Shown: positions 49,839-62,300 of the stretch, one piece after another
Layout of the letters: the number at the start of each line of letters is the position of its first letter
How positions within the stretch are numbered: the first letter of the stretch is position 1
Origin: Buteo buteo
Taxonomy: Eukaryota > Chordata > Aves > Accipitriformes > Accipitridae
DNA length: 64,000 bases
Direction: 5' to 3'
Assembly: GCF_964188355.1 (NCBI RefSeq)
Contig: NC_134176.1
Location: 13,407,816 to 13,471,815, forward strand
The notes under the pieces: generated by a model
Seen by the model: only the letters and a program-made list of their open reading frames with translations
Told to the model about the DNA's origin: nothing
Database searches by the model: none
Made by a program: the position numbers and the translations under genes

Positions 49839-50238
49839 ATACATAAGGTAAGATTTTACTGTGAAGGATTATATAAAGAAGTAGGATATATAAAGTGAAA
49901 TTAGGAACTGGCAATTTCAAAATAGGCAAGAAATGGTACTTTTGCCTCATATTGTATTGTTAAGCTGTCAAGATCCTTGCCACAAGGTGTTGTGGACAAT
50001 AAAAACACTCAGATGCAAAAAGTCCTTGGATGAAAAGAAGAAACCATCAAGGGCTACTAAAGATAGAGATGCTGCTTCTGGTTCAGGTATTGCTTGGCTA
50101 CAAATCCCTGGAGGCTGCAAAAATATTCTGGGGAATTACTGCTCTATATTACACTCTTCTCACACTCTTCCCTGGGAATCCACTTTAGGATGCCATCAGG
50201 AGTGGCTGCTGGGCAAATTGGATGCTTGATCTGATCAA
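49839..50238 (+). mobile_element. Ancient CR1 LINE, C-terminal end and 3' UTR (right half of split element)
   Basis: It starts with GAAGTAGGATATATAAAGTG and GAACTGGCAATTTCAAAATAGG, the C-terminal coding stretch. TTGCCACAAGGTGTTGTGGA ('LPQDVVE..') follows near 49,977. The typical 3' UTR then runs AAACCATCAAGGGCTACTAA, GATGCTGCTTCTGG, ATTCTGGGGAATTACTGCTC, ACTCTTCCCTGGGAATCCAC and GGGCAAATTGGATGCTTGATCTGATC. It has the same strand and age class as 48,030-48,510. Roughly 0.7 kb expected between the catalytic loop and this point is missing, so a deletion accompanied or preceded the insertion. Confidence 0.8.
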
Positions 50239-53200
50239 ACATAAACTCACCTTGTGAAAAAAGGACCAAATATTTGGCATATCTGAATAAGCATACATAT
50301 TGCTGGAATTTTCTGAATACTGCTTTTTTTAGTGCAAAACACTTGTTATCCTTGTCATCTTACTATATGATTAAAAAGATAAGTGCTCTAGTAAGATTAA
50401 TTTGGTATTTTGCATTCTGAGGACCTTTCCATATCTCTTTATTGAGTTCATGATGGCTTTCCATAGTATCTATAATCAGACAAGATGGGTGTCAAATAAA
50501 TTGAGTATTTTTTTCCTTTTACACAACTGTCCTCTTTCCCAAAGTCAAAACTGAGAGACAATAATTAAAAGCATAATATATGTTATGCATCATGAGCTGT
50601 CTTGCAACATAAATTGACCAGCTGCTAATCAAGCAAGCCCCACATCTACTAAGCACAGACTGCTCAGGTTTAAGGAGCTGCCCTCAGTTGTCTTTTACTG
50701 CTTTTGCTGAGAATATAGTGAGTTGGCCACAGTGTCATCACTCACACTTTAGGACAGGACCCTTATTGGCTGAAATCAGTGATAGTTCTGTTTAGGCATT
50801 TAAATTAATATCAGGGAGTCAGGAAGAAAGATTTGGTTCTTTAAATTGCATGCAGAACCTAGTGAAAATACTATACTGCTCAGGAATAAATGCAAAAAGT
50901 TGCAAAATGTCAGGCTGCAGACAAACTTGTAGATACTCAGGACATAGGCTAGTAATTCTGTGTTTATTGGAAAGTCCACATGGATTGCAAGTGTATTTCT
51001 CATCAGAGTGAATCTGGAGAAAACCAGGAGGGTATTCAATGTGACAGCACCAGAAAAATCTATCCTGCCCTTCTGTATCATATTCAAAACTGCTGGCCAT
51101 TCCTGGGAATCTACCTCCAGTGATATACCTAATAAGACTCTTAACTCTGTTCTTCCCATTTAATGAAAAATGTAGGGGTACCCCTTGGTACAGGTGAGAA
51201 TTTATTCAATGCCTCAGTGTTCCCCTGTCTTCATTATACCATGGCCAATTTAACTCGATCCAGACCTCTGCCTCTACTTGTGGAAAATAGCTTTATCTGT
51301 GGGCCAGCAATAGTCAGACATGCTTGGTCAGTCTGAATCTGGACAGGCCACACGACTGAAGTCAAAAGTAGAGAAGAATCTCAGCAGCTTCTTGTTCCAA
51401 TGAATCCCAAGCTATGTTCACTGTCACCTTATTACTTCACATAAATTTGATTTTGATGTGTCAGTTTGGGTTTTTATTGTCTGGGACCACTGGTGAAGAA
51501 CAAAGTTGTCGTATCTTCTGCCATGTGCCTTTCTGAGCAAATAAAAAATACCTGTGCTCTAGGATTTCTTTGATGATAATGAGACCTTCAAATTATAATG
51601 TCTTTTGGCTTTTCTAATGTCAGAAGTTTGCAGGAGAAAACACTTTGGAGACATGATGATTACTTGGTTTGGGGGAACCAAGGTGTGGAATACAGCAGAG
51701 CACAAAACTCTTCTTAAGAATATCTAATGGCTCTTTTTCCTTATGAGATTCAACTTCTTAATTCATACTCCCAGGAACGAGTTCTGGGTCTCCATTCTCT
51801 CACAGATGCCTTCTATAGTCTGGATACTTGAAGCTTTGTTGCAGTATTTTGCAAATACAGTAGAAAGTGGCGGTAGTGTTAGATGTGTCCTTGAACGCCC
51901 TGTGATTTGCAGCAGCAGCAGGAGTGATGATCTTGTATTTAGTATCAAACAATAGCTCACTATAGAATTTTCTAAACTGGAGTTGGCTTCTCACCATGTC
52001 CCAGAACCAACCTGGCATTTCACAATAGAGGAATCAAATGTCTTTTGGCAGCATCTGATGTCATAGTTGCTTAGAGCCTGATCTCAGAATTTGGCTGTCA
52101 TGAGTCAATCAATCTGTACTCAGCTGTGTAAAACAGACAACAAAAAATGTGGGCGTCAGCAGTGCCGTGACCTTTATACAGTGTGCAACAGATTGGGAGA
52201 GGGCAGAATTGTTATTACTAACTTTAGACAGCTAATACATGTCGTTGATATTTTTCAATACATGAAGCTAATGAAAGCCTATCACCAGAGTATACAGCAT
52301 ATCACTTCAAAGAGGATCTCATTTTCACCAAAGAACTCACAAGCAAAATGACAGTGGAATGTGCTCGGACAGAAGTGTTCACTTCTCTTTACACCATCCT
52401 GCCATGGGTGATGTGTTTGCTGGCTTGAGGGAAGGGTGACTCCTGTCTTCCTTTTGGTATAGTAGCTAGAGTTGCATTGAGAAGCAAAATAATTGATCAC
52501 TGCTGGGTGCAAATGTCACATTTGATGCTCTAAAGTTTAGTCTGTGCTGAGGAGCTGCTGGAATTCTTTAGAAGAAAATATTCTGTATAATATGCAAGTA
52601 TTACTAATCTGCCAAACCTCTGAGGCTATTGGGGTAAAACTGGGGTTTCTTTAACAGCTTGTGTTCTGACCGATCTGGTCTGCTTGTAATATGCAACATT
52701 TATCACTTGTGGGGGCTTGGCCAGTATCATAAATCGAGTGCTACTTAAGTAATATTTGAAAAGCAGTTAAGCCATAAGTGAATTATGGGTTATTTTCACA
52801 TGGTGGTCATCTGCCACAGATAATTATGTGAGGAAAACAGAGCACAGCTTTGTATCCTGATTCTTTCCTAGATTCTTGCACCTTTAGGAAAGTAAACATA
52901 CGTTGCTTCTGCTTCCTGTCTTACCAAGTGGTGATTTAAGACATGAGGGTACCTTCAAGAATAAGATGATTGTATCAGGAAGAGGGTTTTTTTAATGAAA
53001 AATATATTAATAAACAGGAAGTGGTGCAAGGTTAAAACATTAAATCAGGAAGAAGGCAGAACAAGTTTAAGATTTCAGAGCTGCAAACTCTATTGTGAGT
53101 TGTGTGATATGTGCTGTTGCCTTTAAAATCCTGTCTTTTAGGGGCATGCATAATATAAGGATCATGCCTTGCTTTTAATGTCATCTTTCTGACTACAGTA

Positions 53201-53773
53201 GTTGCATAATAAGATTTGAAAATGTGAATTTTAAGGACTACATCATGAAGAGATTTAACAAACTAGCAGTTTGAGCACAGTCTGCTAGTTGTGCCAAACT
53301 TTCAGTTTCCAAATCAGACTTCTGGTCTGAGTGTCCCTGAGATGGTCTTTCTCCCAGAAATTGGAGTGGTGTAGTTGGACCATGGAGTCTGCATCAATAA
53401 AATCGAGTAGGTCTGTTCTGATCTGTTCCCAGGTGAAACTGGGATTGAGCAAAGCTGCGGTCTCCCTCTGTTACAAAGATCACTGTAATTTTCTCACACC
53501 TCATGCTGCATCATATACACTCAGAACTGGAATTTATCTCTGGCAAGAGCTGTGCTTCCTGAATTATGTCTGGCATGCCTGTTCTCAGTTGTGAAGTATT
53601 TATCCATTTCCTGGTGTCAGCTACTGAATCCAATGGGATTATAGTCCCTTTTAAATAAAATCCAAACTTGTCATCCGCTGCTGAATCCAAGAAGTATTAT
53701 CACTTGTTTCATGGGCTTCTTATCAACAACTTTCTTTGGCCTGTTGGTCTTGAAACAGTTGTATTGCACCTCA
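50239..53773. other. No gene recognised
   Basis: Frames of about 119 codons (50,800-51,159, minus) and 72 codons (51,800-52,018, minus) look somewhat protein-like in composition but match no family I know. No splice-flanked exon was identified. Confidence 0.45.
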
Positions 53774-53962
53774 TCACCACCTGGTCTTGCTAAACCGTGA
53801 TGTGGCTGAAACTGAAGTGCAGGTGGCTCTGCCATCTAGTTTGATTTGGATTGATTGCTGATTTAATAATGTAACAGCAAATATGGCAGCTGAGTGTCTG
53901 TCTGCCTTTTTCTGTAATAAACATACGTAAAGAATCTCTGCATCTGCTAACTCACACTGCAC
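53774..53962 (-). pseudogene. Possible retropepsin-like remnant of an LTR retroelement
   Basis: A 62-codon minus-strand frame reads FAVTLLNQQSIQIKLDGRATC followed by TSVS. It has the shape of the Ty3/gypsy or retroviral aspartic-protease active-site segment (hydrophobic strand, spacer, 'hydrophobic-Lys-Leu-Asp-Thr-Gly-Ala' loop), but DTGA is replaced by DGRA. The aspartate remains, while the Thr-Gly is lost. I found no zinc knuckle upstream and no reverse transcriptase or integrase motif downstream on this strand, so chance resemblance is a serious alternative. Confidence 0.2.
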
Positions 53963-56900
53963 ATTGCTTTCCCTTCAGTGGAGGTCTTTCCAAATGGTTT
54001 CAGAAACAGCAAGAATAGTTGCTTGTGTTTTTCCTGGCATATCAGTGGTATATGAAGGTACATTGGTTCTGCTTCCTCTGTTTCTGTCACTGCAGCTTAT
54101 AGGCTGGCCATTAATTTTTCTGTCAAATTGCTGTCTGTGGCACATATGTTAGATGGCATCTACAATACATGGCACCTGCATTCTCCATACTGTTTGCTTA
54201 GTTTGGAGTTTCTGCACTTGTTCCATACCAATATATTATCATTATGTTCCTTTCGCTGCTCACTTCAGCTGCTCTTTCAATAGAGTGGCATGTTTCTAAG
54301 GCTAGGTCTATTGCCTTAAAAATGTAAAAATGATCTCGCTTTTATTCTTTCTGAGACTACATGTGGCTGCCAAGAATGTGAGCTCTGCAGTATAAACATT
54401 TTTTTCTCACTATTCAATACAAATATTTATTCAGGTAGAGGCAAAACAAAACACTTTTTGTGTCTACTGTTCTTTCTGGGCTCATTGAATATTTTGATGA
54501 TCTGTTCCAGCATTTGGGGCATTATTCCAACAGGAGTGTCCTGATTATCTTTCCCCCCACCCCATAATGTTATAACAATGATTTTTCTCGTCTTGCATTA
54601 TAAATTCTACATGGAGGCTTAGTTCTTGCTTTCACAGTTTTAATGCCTGCACACAGATTTTGTCTGGAAATCCACCATGCCTGGTAGCTGGCATCACTCC
54701 ATGCTGATGATTTCCTTTGTTTCTCACCCATATTTTGTCTTTTTGTAAATCGTGTTCTCTTTATTATTGTGGATCTCACAAGATTAACCTCCGCTGTCAT
54801 CTTCCATATGCCACATGCTGAGTAGTAACATAAGAAAACACCACATTTCCTAAGTAAAATGGCTTTGGATTGAGAGAACTGTAATAACTGAAACCTTGTG
54901 GCAAGCCAGTGTCCCCAGATGGCAAAGACTACCTTTAAGGCCTTTGGTGCTATTAACTTTTAAAGGCTGCAGGGAGTGGAGAAAGTGGGAGTGAGTCCTG
55001 ATGCTGACAGGGATGGAGAGGGCATCAAGACCTAAGGTAACCATGCTACACCAGTGCCCCTCTCAGCAGCAGTGCCTCTGACTTCTCTCTGGCTTCATTT
55101 TGGAGCAGAATCTCAACACGAGGTCAGAGAAGCACTTCCCACGGGAATAGGCTTGCCAAAATATGCCTTTAGACTCTAGCACTGTGCTGGCAGTAATGTG
55201 CTGCTCAGCAGGTGAAGGGGAATTGCTGTTACAAAGGTGTTTGCGCTGGCAGAGGTGGGATGCAGCTGCAAGGGTGCTGAGCAATTTCGAGAGTTTTTCA
55301 CTCTTTTTAACCCTGGGTGATTAGTTGACATCCGGGGGGAATGCTTTTGCAAATTGATGATGAAATGTAATCATTCTTTGTTGCAATTCTGTCTATATTT
55401 ATGAACTCCCATTTCCCTGAATGCTGTAAGAAGTAAACATGACAGGCTCATTGCTTTAATACTCTCCTCAGACAATGGTCTACCTGAACCCCCTCTTTCT
55501 TGCTTAATTTCTTTATCAAATTCATCCTACATGCTCTCTAGTTATCTCTGGGACTTTCCTGCTGCCTGCTTTATGTGTGCCTGTATTTTTGCCCTTTCTC
55601 ATTCTTTGTGCATAGCTCCACTGAACAATGGTCATTGCCCTGAATTTGCACTTAGTCCCCAAGGAAAATTGCAGCGGTTGGTTCTTTTTCTAGGCCTCTG
55701 TTTTGGGTGCTGACCTCCAGTGTTTCTCCTATTCCATGGAAGTGTTGTAAGCAGTTTTTTACATTTAGCCTACTACTTTATGCTCAATAAAATGTGACTC
55801 CTGAATTCAACTCTACTATCAGATAGCTTTGCTATTCCTGTTTATAGATGGCAGAGTTTTTTGTTGTATGTTATCAAGCTGCAGTTCTCCTTTTCCCCAC
55901 ATAAAGTTTTGCTTGTTTTGTACATAGACTCCATGTTTCAGAATAGAAAATAATTGGCTGTTAAGGTCACACAGGGAAGATATTTAGTTTTCCCAGATTT
56001 CTGGGTGCGGCACTTGAGCCAATCACATTTATTAATTTTAAGAAGACCCCTCAGACATTTGAACTTGACCCTTTTTCCTGCCAGTAACACCTGGCAAGAG
56101 AGCTAAATAAGTTCAATTGCAGATATATTCAAGATTTATTTTAGCTAAAGCCTGTTTGTAAGATGTTTGTGTGCCAAGTTATATCTGGAGTAAACTTTTA
56201 CAGGCAAACACTAAATCAGGGGCAAGGGGTATGGGAAGAAGTGTGAAGGGGAGTAAAATAGAAAGGTCGACAGACCCTTAACTATAATGAAAGTGGTTAC
56301 AGAGAACTCTATGGTATTAACTCAGATAATTGCCAGAGTCGTAAAATCCAGATTTTTCTGTCTGCAAGGCTCCTGGGAGCTGCTGGAGACAAAGAAAATT
56401 AATGTAATGGTTCATATATGATTCAGAATTTTGTTTCTTTTCTTCATTCTCAAAAGAGTAAAAGTGACCTACTTTCTATATGTTGTAGTTTAGTGGGGAA
56501 ATTCCCCCAACTCCCAGTGTTAGTATGCTTGTTCTCTTCTTAAGCAGGTGCTAACTCCCATCTCTGCTTTACTACTGCTGGCGTAGTATGTGCTAAATGT
56601 GTTGTGACATTCTTTCCTCTCAGTTTATAGTGAAGATGGTTGTGCTTCTTCCCAAATTTCAGTTTTGTTAAGCTTCTGGGATTAATGTAGGATCCAAATT
56701 AATTTTCTGCATGTTAGTTGTCAACCACAGTAGAAGTAATTAAATAACAAACTCTCTTCTAAGATTTGTGCTTTTATATTTGATAAGTTACATGTAATGA
56801 TGGTTTAAAAGAGAGAAAAAAAGGAAAAAATGCAAAGAGACCTGTATAAAAAGTCACCTTTTCTTCTTGTTTATTTGTCACAATGTGTGTTTGGAACAAA

Positions 56901-58401
56901 GTGGAAAAGAATCATTAGAAATGAATCTGAAACTCAGAGGAGAGCCAGTATCAGCTCTGTTGTAAGGCTGGATTTGAACTTGAAAGATTTCAATCCAGAA
57001 GACTTCTTCCAACCCACCTTTACAAAACCCAAAGAGAACAGCCTAAAAAACCTGAGACAGGAAAATGAGGAAATTGGACTTAAGGTTACAAGTCAAGCCT
57101 GTCTCCATTTACTGTACATCACTACAGAAGTATGCTAGAGAGAGTATGGAATGAATCCTAGTTTTGATCCTGCCCTCCAAGACGAGCCAATGTTTAGTTT
57201 CCTGGATCTAGTTCTATATAGAGGAAAAGGAGAGAAATTTAATGAGTTTATATATTCTCCCATCGCAGTGCTGAACTCATTCATGATTGAGGAGATTCTT
57301 CAAATTTTTCAGTTCTTTTCCCAGTATATTGTTTCCAACATGGATGAAGAGTGACGGAAACGTGTTAATCCTCTTTTGCTCAAATTGCAGGCCAAAAAGA
57401 GATGCTAGGATGTATGATGGACAGTGTTGTAGTTACTTTTCCTAAGAGAAGTTGCTACACACTGTGATCGTCAGATGTATACAACAAGCAAAACAAAATC
57501 ATATTTCTCACTAAGTGAAATGTATCCTTTAAAACTGTTTGCAGGGAAAGATTTGAAAAATAAGCATGGTTCTGTTTAGCCATGTTTTAATTATTTATTT
57601 ATTTGAAGTAAGCAGTTTCTTCCAGCTATGGACGTTAGACCAGTTAGCAAGAAGACTTGTTCATATATTTTTGTTTTACTTTTGTGATCCAAGTGTTAGG
57701 AGTTGGGAGTTTGGATCCAAAGGGAAAGGATTTACGTATGCAGGACACGTTGTTCGAGGAGCTAATACTTACAGTAAACAGAGGTTGCTTAACTGTTGAG
57801 TAATGCTACAATAGTTATTTCCAATATTTTGCAAGAAACAATGTTCATGCAATGTTTTACCACTAGCAATTTGTTAGTGGTTTTAATTTAATGCCAAACA
57901 AATCTCTAAGGGCTGTAATTTCAAAAACGTGGAGTATCACACGTTGGGAACTACACCCTCTTTCTACTTTTGTAAGGTAAGACATACATGAAAGAGAAAC
58001 AATTTCATTTCTCCTGTTAATAGTACTTTAAACCTAGATAGTATAAAAATACTCTTGTGACATCACAAATAGTAAATTATATCCATTGAAAGGGGATATA
58101 TGTGCATGCAACTTCTGTTACAGGTAGAAAAAAAAGTCTTTAAAAAAATGCTTAAAGAAAGTCTTTCTACAACAGATTGCTTAGGAAGACAGGTACACTC
58201 TGAAGGGGCCTTATTTGCCTTCTGTTTTTGGAGCAGTGATGTGTTTACATTATAGTAAGGTCAAACCTAGCAGTACTACATATCTATACCTAAGCGAGAA
58301 GTACTTTTAATCTTAATTCTTTGTACAATATATTTCATTTATTGTGATGAATATATGAATGGAAACAGTTTTGAAGTGACTGAAAATAAATTATTTGTAA
58401 A
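53963..58401. other. No gene recognised
   Basis: Unassigned. A 102-codon plus frame at 56,830-57,138 and a 76-codon minus frame at 54,570-54,800 have no known domain. An almost perfect 21-base palindrome lies at about 57,863-57,883. Confidence 0.45.
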
Positions 58402-58406
58402 GCATC
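58402..58406 (+). repeat. Target-site duplication GCATC (left)
   Basis: Identical to 58,997-59,001, adjacent to the LTR border. Confidence 0.9.
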
Positions 58407-58996
58407 TGTCATGGTTTAACCCCAGCCAGCAACTAAGCACCACGCAACCCCTCACTCACTCCTCCCCTCCCCGCCTCCGTGGGATGGGGAGGAGAATCAA
58501 AACCAAGGAAAACTCATGGGTTGAGAAAAGAACAGTTTAATAATTGAATTAAAAAAAAAAGTAATAATAATAGTAATGAAAAGGAAGATAACAAAAAGAG
58601 AGTGAAATATAACCCAAGAAAGGCGAGCGATGCACAATGCAATTGCTCACCACCCGCTGACTGATGCTCACCCAGTCCCCGAGTGGCGATCCGCCCCTCC
58701 AGGCCAACTTCCCCCAGTTTTATATGCTGAGCATGACGTTATATGGTCTGGAATATCCCTTTGGTCAGTTGGGGTCAGCTGTGCTGGCTGTGTCCCCCTC
58801 CCAACTTTTTGTGCACTCCCAGCCTACCAACTGGCGGGGCAGTATGAGAAGCAGAAAAGGCCTTAAGTCTGTGTAAGCACTGCTCAGCAATAACTAAAAC
58901 ATCCCTGAACTATCAACACTGTTTCCAGCACAAATCCAAAACATAGCCCAGTACTAGCTGCTATGAAGAAAGTTAACCCCAGTCAAAACCAGCACA
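58407..58996 (+). mobile_element. Solo LTR, avian ERV, with 5-bp target duplication (copy 2)
   Basis: The 590-base element starts TGTCATGGTTTAACCCCAGC and ends CAAAACCAGCACA, with GCATC on both sides. It shares the whole length and the block order of the LTR at 39,053: CAACTAAGCACCAC, a T/A-rich middle with an A-run near 58,550, GACGTTATATGGTCTGGA, GTGTAAGCACTGCTCAGC and AGTTAACCCCAGTC. The site equivalent to the AATAAA of copy 1 reads AATATA. There is no internal retroviral sequence. The two copies point the same way, about 19.4 kb apart, with different target duplications, so they are independent insertions and not the two LTRs of one provirus. Confidence 0.92.
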
Positions 58997-59001
58997 GCAT
59001 C
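58997..59001 (+). repeat. Target-site duplication GCATC (right)
   Basis: Matches 58,402-58,406 and fixes the 3' border. Confidence 0.9.
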
Positions 59002-59192
59002 CCTGGATCTCTCTCACTCCAGATCCTATAAATATTCATAATACTCCTCTACTTAGCATATTTCACTGTAGCTTTGCATTGTTGCTGGTTTTCCTTTGTG
59101 CTGGAAATAGGTGGCCATTTCCTAGTAGAGATCAGCTTTAGTAAACACTCCTACTAATGCAATGCTCATCAAGTTCTTCCGTTTGAGATAGA

Positions 59193-59300
59193 CACATGTT
59201 CTTATTTTACAGATGGAGAACTAAGGGATAAGGCGGATGGATGGTCTTCGACATGTCTTACTGTGGTTAAGTGGCAGAGAGAAACTAGAGGGTTTTTCTC
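59193..59300 (-). mobile_element. Possible MIR-type ancient SINE
   Basis: The plus strand reads TTATTTTACAGATGGAGAAC then TAAGGGATAAG, and later GACATGTCTTACTG and GTTAAGTGGCAGAGAG. This follows the reverse complement of the MIR core ('TTTTACAGATGAGGAAACTGAGGC ... AAGTGACTTGCC ... TAAGTGGCAGAGC'). The middle is diverged. MIR is a tRNA-derived SINE shared by amniotes and mobilised by L2 LINEs. Confidence 0.5.
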
Positions 59301-62300
59301 CTATGCTTTTGCTTTCTCCACTGCTGTGCTATTTATGTAGGTATGCATGCCTATATATATATGTATATGTATGCACATATTTAGATGTCTATATTGAAGG
59401 GAGACATAGACTTGAGGCAGAGTTATTTAAAATCTGCTTTTCTTTAATCAGACTTTTGAGTCCAAAATACTGGAGACAAAGCATGGATGTTTTGAAGGGA
59501 AACTAGGACTTTTCCAACTTTTCTGCCACCAGTTTCATAACAGTTTCTTTGCTGGTGCAATCCTATCATTACCACTTTCTTTAAAAACAACATAAGATCA
59601 TCTTGGCCTGAAGTAAGTAAATTCATGTGTATTTATTTATGTGGTGTAATACTGTGCATACCTAAATACATACATAGTTATTTTCACAAACACATCTACA
59701 TTGCATTAGCTGTCATCAGTTTTCAGGCAGTTCCAAACTGATTGGTCTTTGGTTGCTTCATTTTGTTAAGGCAGTCTGAATAAAACTTTAGGTGGCCCTT
59801 GGGAGAGTTTGCCTCCAGTTTGGACTTCCAATTTAAGATATGAGACATATCAACCTGGTTATTACTTACATCGAACTCACACCCAATTAGCATCCACTTG
59901 TGAAAATAACTATAAAAGTAGGTCTCTTCATAATTTCCATTCTCTGTTCTCTAACCCTTAAACTCATTGGTAAGTAGGAGCAGAACCTGTATCAGACAGT
60001 CTGTGTGGCTATATCTGTGCCTTTTAATGCAGAAACTCAGGAACTATTTAGGTGCTTGTGTTATTGTCTCCCTCTAGAGCTTGCTTTGCAGACAATATGT
60101 GCCTTTAAAATACTACATATCTGATGTTCCTTGGTGAGACATCCACAGGAGAAGTCTGGCTTTCCATTCAGATGTTGACATACACATGGTGGTACATGGA
60201 AAAACACCAAGAATGGTTTGCCAGGCTCCTCATGATATTTTTGATGGGATGCTAGCTTGTTAGCTTAAAGGCAAAGTATGCTGCCATGTCTTGTCATGCA
60301 GAGTAAGAGCACAGTACTAATACAATCATATGAAGGAAGGAAGCCTGTGTGAGAAACCTGTGCCTTTATCTCTAGCAAGAGAGGCAGGTAAATTGTGATG
60401 AAGTTGCTGGCAAAGACTGTGCTTCGGAGTGGAAAAGTGAGCATAGCAATGTGACCTGGCAAATGATTGTGAGGAGGGGATGAAGACTAGCCAAGCAGGA
60501 CAGGTTCCATCTACCCAAATGCACATCAGGGGTGTGAGTGCTTGGGAAGATATCTGCAGCAATGCAAAACACAATATACTCACAGTAGATGCAGAGTGGA
60601 GTATCTCTTCTTAGTTGTGAAAAATGGTCCAACATCTTTTCTTTGGTATTGTAAAAAGAGAGGCTAAATGGAGAGTAAAGGAAGATACAAAACAAAAGAG
60701 CAGAAATTAGTGCAAAAAGGAAGATTAATGAAGAAGAGCTAATGAGATGGATTGAGAGGAGGAAGTGGTGATGCGGAAGTGAAAATAATACTTCTGTAGA
60801 GATGATATATGAGAATGAAGGGAGTGAATTGAGAAAACTAGAACGTAATTCCATTACTGTGGTACTGAATAGCATGCAAGGAAAAATGAGGGAAAAGCCC
60901 AGGGGAGAGCAGATAAAAGAAAGGTTGCATTAGGGTGGTGTGTCACTGGGGAAATGATTTTAAGACTGATCCACACATTTTCTCCAGCGTGTTTCACTGC
61001 TTATTGCCCTTCAGAACTGATAACTTTCTGATGATTGGCAGTCAGAATATTTTGTTCCATGAGGGAAAAATTTGCCAATGGGATTTCCTGGACCTGGTTT
61101 TTGTGCTGTTATTTGTCATTAACCAGGTCTTCTTCCTACTGCCTTTAAGAACTGATGTAATGCTGGTTTACACAGCACCTCCTAAAGGAACACTCAACAT
61201 GAGCAAGCTCTACAAGTATTCTACAGAGTTTGCCAACACCCGAGGGCAGGAACACTTTGGTGTTTTTGAACACTTTGGTTCTAATTTAGGACTAACTGGA
61301 ACATACATCATCTCCACAGTTTCATTTTCTTTAGAAAAGAACATTAGTTTCATAAATGAAATAGAAGGATAATCATTAAGAGACATCTGTGGGCCTCTTC
61401 AATAAACAGAAGCATGACATAACCCAAGGAGCTCTCTCACAGCATTACATTGAAACTTCATGTCAGGGAAGTTTGCAATGCTTGGAGATTGTTTAGAAGT
61501 AAGAAAGCAGAAACCATTCCAACTAAAAATCATTGTCTTCACTCCAGCAGTTATTATGAATAGGTCTGTTGATACTGCATTCCTAGAATCCATGAACAGT
61601 AGCAATAAAGTGTCCATATTTGCATTTCTAAGCACAAAGAACTTCCTCTAGAGGAGTAGAGGTACATTCGGTAGTGAAGCTTTTTCAATGTCCACTTGAT
61701 ACACCCATAATTTTTCACCAGTGAACATTGCTTGGGCCAGTACAGCTGTGAAATATACACAGAAAAACTAGGCAGGAAAGAGAAGTATTTACTGAGCAGA
61801 AATAACAAATTTTGGGGTCCGAATTCTCAAAGATACTTATCTCCCAGGTGAAGGGCTGGTAGGAGGTGATATTGTTTTAGATTTAATTGCATAGGAACTG
61901 GTTAAAATTCAAATTTAGATATTGAGGATACATATAAACATTCTACCATATAATGATAAAACAAATTTACTTGGCATGTAGGCAATGATTAGTGGTAAAA
62001 TTACTTTAAAAAGACCTGGTTGCCTGGTTTTCCTGGGCTGTATGTAAGGTTAAAAAAACCTCTAAAATGGAACCATTTTGCTATTGAACATAGGTGACGT
62101 TCCCTTTTCTTTTTCTGAAGGTAAGTGTATACGAATGAGATAAGCTGGAATGTCAACTTGCAATATGTCAGCTATGGCATGATGGCTGTCCATATGTAGG
62201 CTGTTACCCAGCAGTAAAAGCAGGCTAAATGAAAGGTAACTTCTCCTTGATGAAAAGTGGAAGAAGCTACCTTGTGTTCACAGCAGGAGTAGCTGATGTA

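Noticed and set aside
49348..49950. 200-codon minus-strand open frame as a gene
   Set aside because: It is CR1 reverse transcriptase joined at its start to run-on sequence from the older CR1; not a host gene.
39053..58996. The two LTRs as the ends of a single 20-kb provirus
   Set aside because: Each has its own distinct 5-base duplication on both sides, and the DNA between contains no collinear retroviral genes.
60372..60875. 167-codon minus-strand open frame
   Set aside because: Its length comes from the purine-rich plus strand, which contains few stop codons on the opposite strand; the product is low-complexity Ser/Leu/Phe with no domain.
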